A DNA stretch of 64,000 nt, from positions 185,657 through 249,656 of the forward strand of contig NZ_LMFB01000015.1 in the NCBI RefSeq assembly GCF_001426685.1. Direction: 5' to 3'. The position numbers and the translations under genes are program-made. The DNA is from Rhizobium sp. Root483D2 (GTDB lineage: Bacteria > Pseudomonadota > Alphaproteobacteria > Rhizobiales > Rhizobiaceae). Of the stretch, positions 61,709-64,000 are shown piece after piece. The first letter of the stretch is position 1, and every line of letters starts with the position of its first letter. The notes under the pieces were generated by a model, which saw only the letters and a list, made by a program, of their open reading frames with translations, had not been told where the DNA came from and searched no databases.

Positions 61709-63595
61709 TCAATCCATGGCGTGGATATCGCGATCCTTGGTTTCCGGCAGGAACAGAATACCGATCACGAGCGTGATGCCGGCAAACACGATCGGGTACC
61801 AGAGGCCATAATAGATATCGCCCTGGGCGGCACTCATCGCAAACGCCGTTGCCGGAAGCAGGCCACCGAACCAGCCGTTACCGATATGGTAGGGCAGGGA
61901 CATGCCGGTGTAGCGGATGCGGGTCGGGAAGAGTTCGACCAGAAGCGCTGCAATCGGGCCGTAGACCATCGTCACATAGATAACGAGCACGGTGAGCACG
62001 GCAATAACGGTAATCCAGCTGACGCGGGCGGGATCGGCAACCATGGTGAAGGAGCCGCCCTTGTCGATGGTGTAAACCGGCATTTCGGTCACGCCTGCAG
62101 CCTCTTCCGCCGTCAGGAGTTTGGCGGCAACCAGCTCTTCGCCGGTCATGCTGGCCTTGTTGCCTGCGCGAACGGCAGTGGCATCGAGCGTCAGTTCCCG
62201 ATTGGCGGCCACGAAGCTGTCAAGCTTGCTTTCCGGAACCTTTGCAGCACCGCGAACCAGCGGATAGCCGGCGTCGTGGAGCGCAATGTTGATCTGTTTT
62301 TCAAAGGCGGCACCCGAAGCCTTGGCCTGGTCGCCAGCGGCAATCGCGTCATAGCCGGTGACCGTCTCATCGCCGATCTTGACCGTTGCTGCCGAGCCGG
62401 CCGGGCCGGGGACGACATCATAGGGAACCGAATTGCGGGTCAGGAACGACGTTGCGATATCGCAGGAGGTCGTGAACTTGGCCGTGCCGGTCGGGTTGAA
62501 CTGGAACTTGCAGTCATCCGGAGCGGCAGTGACGGTTGCCCGGATGGTTTCCTGGGCTTCCGCAAGCGCCGGATTGCCGGCCCAGGTCAGCGCCTTAAAC
62601 AGCGGGAAATAGGTGAGCATGGCCAGCACCAGTCCAGCCATGATGATTGGCTTGCGGCCGATCTTGTCCGACAGCGCGCCGAACAGAACGAAGAAGCCGG
62701 TGCCGATGAGCAGCGAGATGGCGACCATGATATTGGCCGACTGGCCGTCCACCTTCAAAATGTTCTGCAGGAAGAACAGCGCGTAGAACTGACCGGTATA
62801 CCAGACAACGGCCTGGCCGACGACGGCGCCGAACAGGGCGAGAAGCGCGATCTTGGCGTTTCTCCACTGGCCGAAGGCTTCCGTCAGCGGCGCCTTTGAG
62901 CCCTTGCCTTCTTCCTTCATCTTCTTGAAGGCAGGAGATTCGTTCATCTTCATGCGGATCCAGACGGAAACGCCAAGCAGGATGAACGACAGCAGGAACG
63001 GAATGCGCCAGCCCCAGGCCGCAAAGGCTTCCTTGCCCAGTATCATCTGCACGGCAACGATGACGACCAGTGACAGGAACAGGCCGAGCGTTGCCGTCGT
63101 CTGGATCCAGGAGGTGAAATAGCCGCGCCGGCCCTGTGGCGCATGTTCGGCCACATAGGTTGCCGCACCGCCGTATTCGCCGCCGAGCGCTAGGCCCTGC
63201 AGCATGCGCAGCACGATCAGAAGGATCGGAGCGGCGATGCCGATCGAGGCGGCACCGGGCAGGATGCCGACGAGGAATGTCGACAGGCCCATGATGACGA
63301 TGGTGACAAGGAACGTATATTTGCGCCCGACGAGATCACCCAGACGTCCAAAGACCAGCGCGCCGAACGGACGCACGAGAAAGCCTGCCGCAAAGGCAAG
63401 CAAGGCGAAGATGTTGCGGGTGGTTTCGGGATATTGGGAAAAGAAGGTTGCGCCGATATAGACGGCCAGCGAACCGTAGAGATAGAAATCATACCACTCG
63501 AAGATCGTGCCGAGCGAAGAGGCGAAAATCACCTTCTTCTGCTCGCCGGTCATCGGTGCAGCCTTTGCACCGGGCGCTACTGCGACATCTGCCAT
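61709..63595 (-). CDS. MFS transporter, metabolite:H+ symporter type, with inserted domain
   Basis: 628 aa from the ATG at 63595, preceded by GGAGGA. Twelve-helix MHS-family transporter: SLGTIFEWYDFYLYGSLAVYI, motif A GRLGDLVGRK (84-92) and RMLQGLALGGEYGG. Between a late helix (about 320-336) and the next (about 527-545), roughly 190 residues are inserted, with Cys362 and Cys378 and much Ala/Thr. Normal MHS members have about 430-450 residues. Related Rhizobiaceae sequences share this longer form. Substrate is unknown; MHS proteins carry proline, betaine, alpha-ketoglutarate or similar. Confidence 0.88.
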   Translation of the reverse strand: MADVAVAPGAKAAPMTGEQKKVIFASSLGTIFEWYDFYLYGSLAVYIGATFFSQYPETTRNIFALLAFAAGFLVRPFGALVFGRLGDLVGRKYTFLVTIVIMGLSTFLVGILPGAASIGIAAPILLIVLRMLQGLALGGEYGGAATYVAEHAPQGRRGYFTSWIQTTATLGLFLSLVVIVAVQMILGKEAFAAWGWRIPFLLSFILLGVSVWIRMKMNESPAFKKMKEEGKGSKAPLTEAFGQWRNAKIALLALFGAVVGQAVVWYTGQFYALFFLQNILKVDGQSANIMVAISLLIGTGFFVLFGALSDKIGRKPIIMAGLVLAMLTYFPLFKALTWAGNPALAEAQETIRATVTAAPDDCKFQFNPTGTAKFTTSCDIATSFLTRNSVPYDVVPGPAGSAATVKIGDETVTGYDAIAAGDQAKASGAAFEKQINIALHDAGYPLVRGAAKVPESKLDSFVAANRELTLDATAVRAGNKASMTGEELVAAKLLTAEEAAGVTEMPVYTIDKGGSFTMVADPARVSWITVIAVLTVLVIYVTMVYGPIAALLVELFPTRIRYTGMSLPYHIGNGWFGGLLPATAFAMSAAQGDIYYGLWYPIVFAGITLVIGILFLPETKDRDIHAMD

Positions 63596-63752
63596 TTCGT
63601 TTGTCCTCCACTCAAAAACGGCTTTGTGCGCACCCTGAATTGCTTGCGAATCCTCCCTGATTCGCAAGCGGAATGCGCCATGAGACCAAAATGGCAGAAA
63701 ACACCCTGGGGCGGCAGAGCGGCTTTGGGATTATGACTTTAGTCGAATATGC

Positions 63753-64000
63753 TCAGGCCCGAAGGGCCGCAGCCGGGGACTGGCGATAGGCGAGAAGTGC
63801 CGGGGCCAGCGCCAGGACGGCGGAAAACAGCGCGATGGCGGCGACGCTTGCCAGATCGCTGCGGATGAAGCCGACCGGGAGGGCGATGCCGCTTTCGCCC
63901 GAAAACAGCCTGGACAGCAGGATTGCGGCACCATAGCCGAAGGCAAAGCCAAGAATGATGCCAAGTGCAATCAGGATGAACAGTTCCAACCAGACGATCA
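63753..64000 (-). CDS. FtsX-like ABC transporter permease, C-terminal part
   Basis: Partial gene, cut by the right edge; the visible 82 residues are the end of the protein. Two hydrophobic segments (FILIALGIILGFAFGYGAAILLSRLF and VAAIALFSAVLALAPALLAYRQSP) with the closing SPAAALRA are typical of the last helices of FtsX/MacB-like permeases. Role could be macrolide or lipoprotein export; not decidable here. Confidence 0.7.
   Translation of the reverse strand, partial: IVWLELFILIALGIILGFAFGYGAAILLSRLFSGESGIALPVGFIRSDLASVAAIALFSAVLALAPALLAYRQSPAAALRA

Overview
The window looks like chromosomal DNA of an alphaproteobacterium of the Rhizobiaceae (Rhizobium/Agrobacterium type). The evidence is high GC, the linked order rplU-rpmA-obgE-proB-proA-nadD-rsfS-rlmH-envC-ctpA-rppH, an imuA-imuB-dnaE2 cassette behind a GTTC-N7-GTTC LexA box, and short palindromic intergenic elements of the rhizobial kind. 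No species is claimed. The first and last genes are cut by the window edges.

Layout. 0-3.3 kb: end of an FAD amine oxidase gene, then a two-gene DNA-repair operon (UdgX-type uracil-DNA glycosylase and its radical SAM partner) whose promoter carries a perfect LexA box. 3.4-6.6 kb: DJ-1/PfpI protein, general-stress flavoprotein, flavin reductase, a probable AraC-regulator remnant and a toxin-antitoxin pair. 6.8-10.4 kb: hexuronate cluster (lyxose isomerase-like, SDR, GntR regulator, divergent uxuA) with two GntR-type operator candidates. 10.4-14.2 kb: a four-gene osmoprotectant-type ABC importer with the YehZYXW gene order. 14.5-16.7 kb: two compositionally different genes next to tRNA-Ser(CGA). 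17.1-30.3 kb: the conserved housekeeping block. 30.4-31.3 kb: bfd-bfr iron storage. 31.4-37.3 kb: SOS mutasome dnaE2-imuB-imuA. 37.4-41 kb: small single genes and leuD.

41.2-48.6 kb is one long leftward operon. It combines meta-cleavage-type lower pathway enzymes (2-oxopent-4-enoate hydratase, oxalocrotonate decarboxylase-like, FAH-family), a cupin, a YciI protein, an iron alcohol dehydrogenase and an SsuABC/TauABC-type importer, with a divergent IclR regulator; the substrate is unknown. 50.7-59 kb is a second leftward cluster for organosulfur scavenging: MsuE-like FMN reductase, SfnG-like dimethyl sulfone monooxygenase, a complete LIV-type ABC importer and an SfnB-family flavoprotein. 59.5-64 kb: leuB, a PAP2 phosphatase behind a palindromic repeat, a large MFS transporter with an unusual inserted domain, and the end of an FtsX-like permease gene.

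The most interesting signal is the rSAM-UdgX operon. A near-consensus promoter (TTGACC, 17 bp, TATCAT) is overlapped by GTTC-N7-GTTC and ends 8 bases before the start codon, so the mRNA is probably leaderless and SOS-induced. With imuA-imuB-dnaE2 in the same window, two predicted LexA-controlled repair modules lie about 28 to 34 kb apart.
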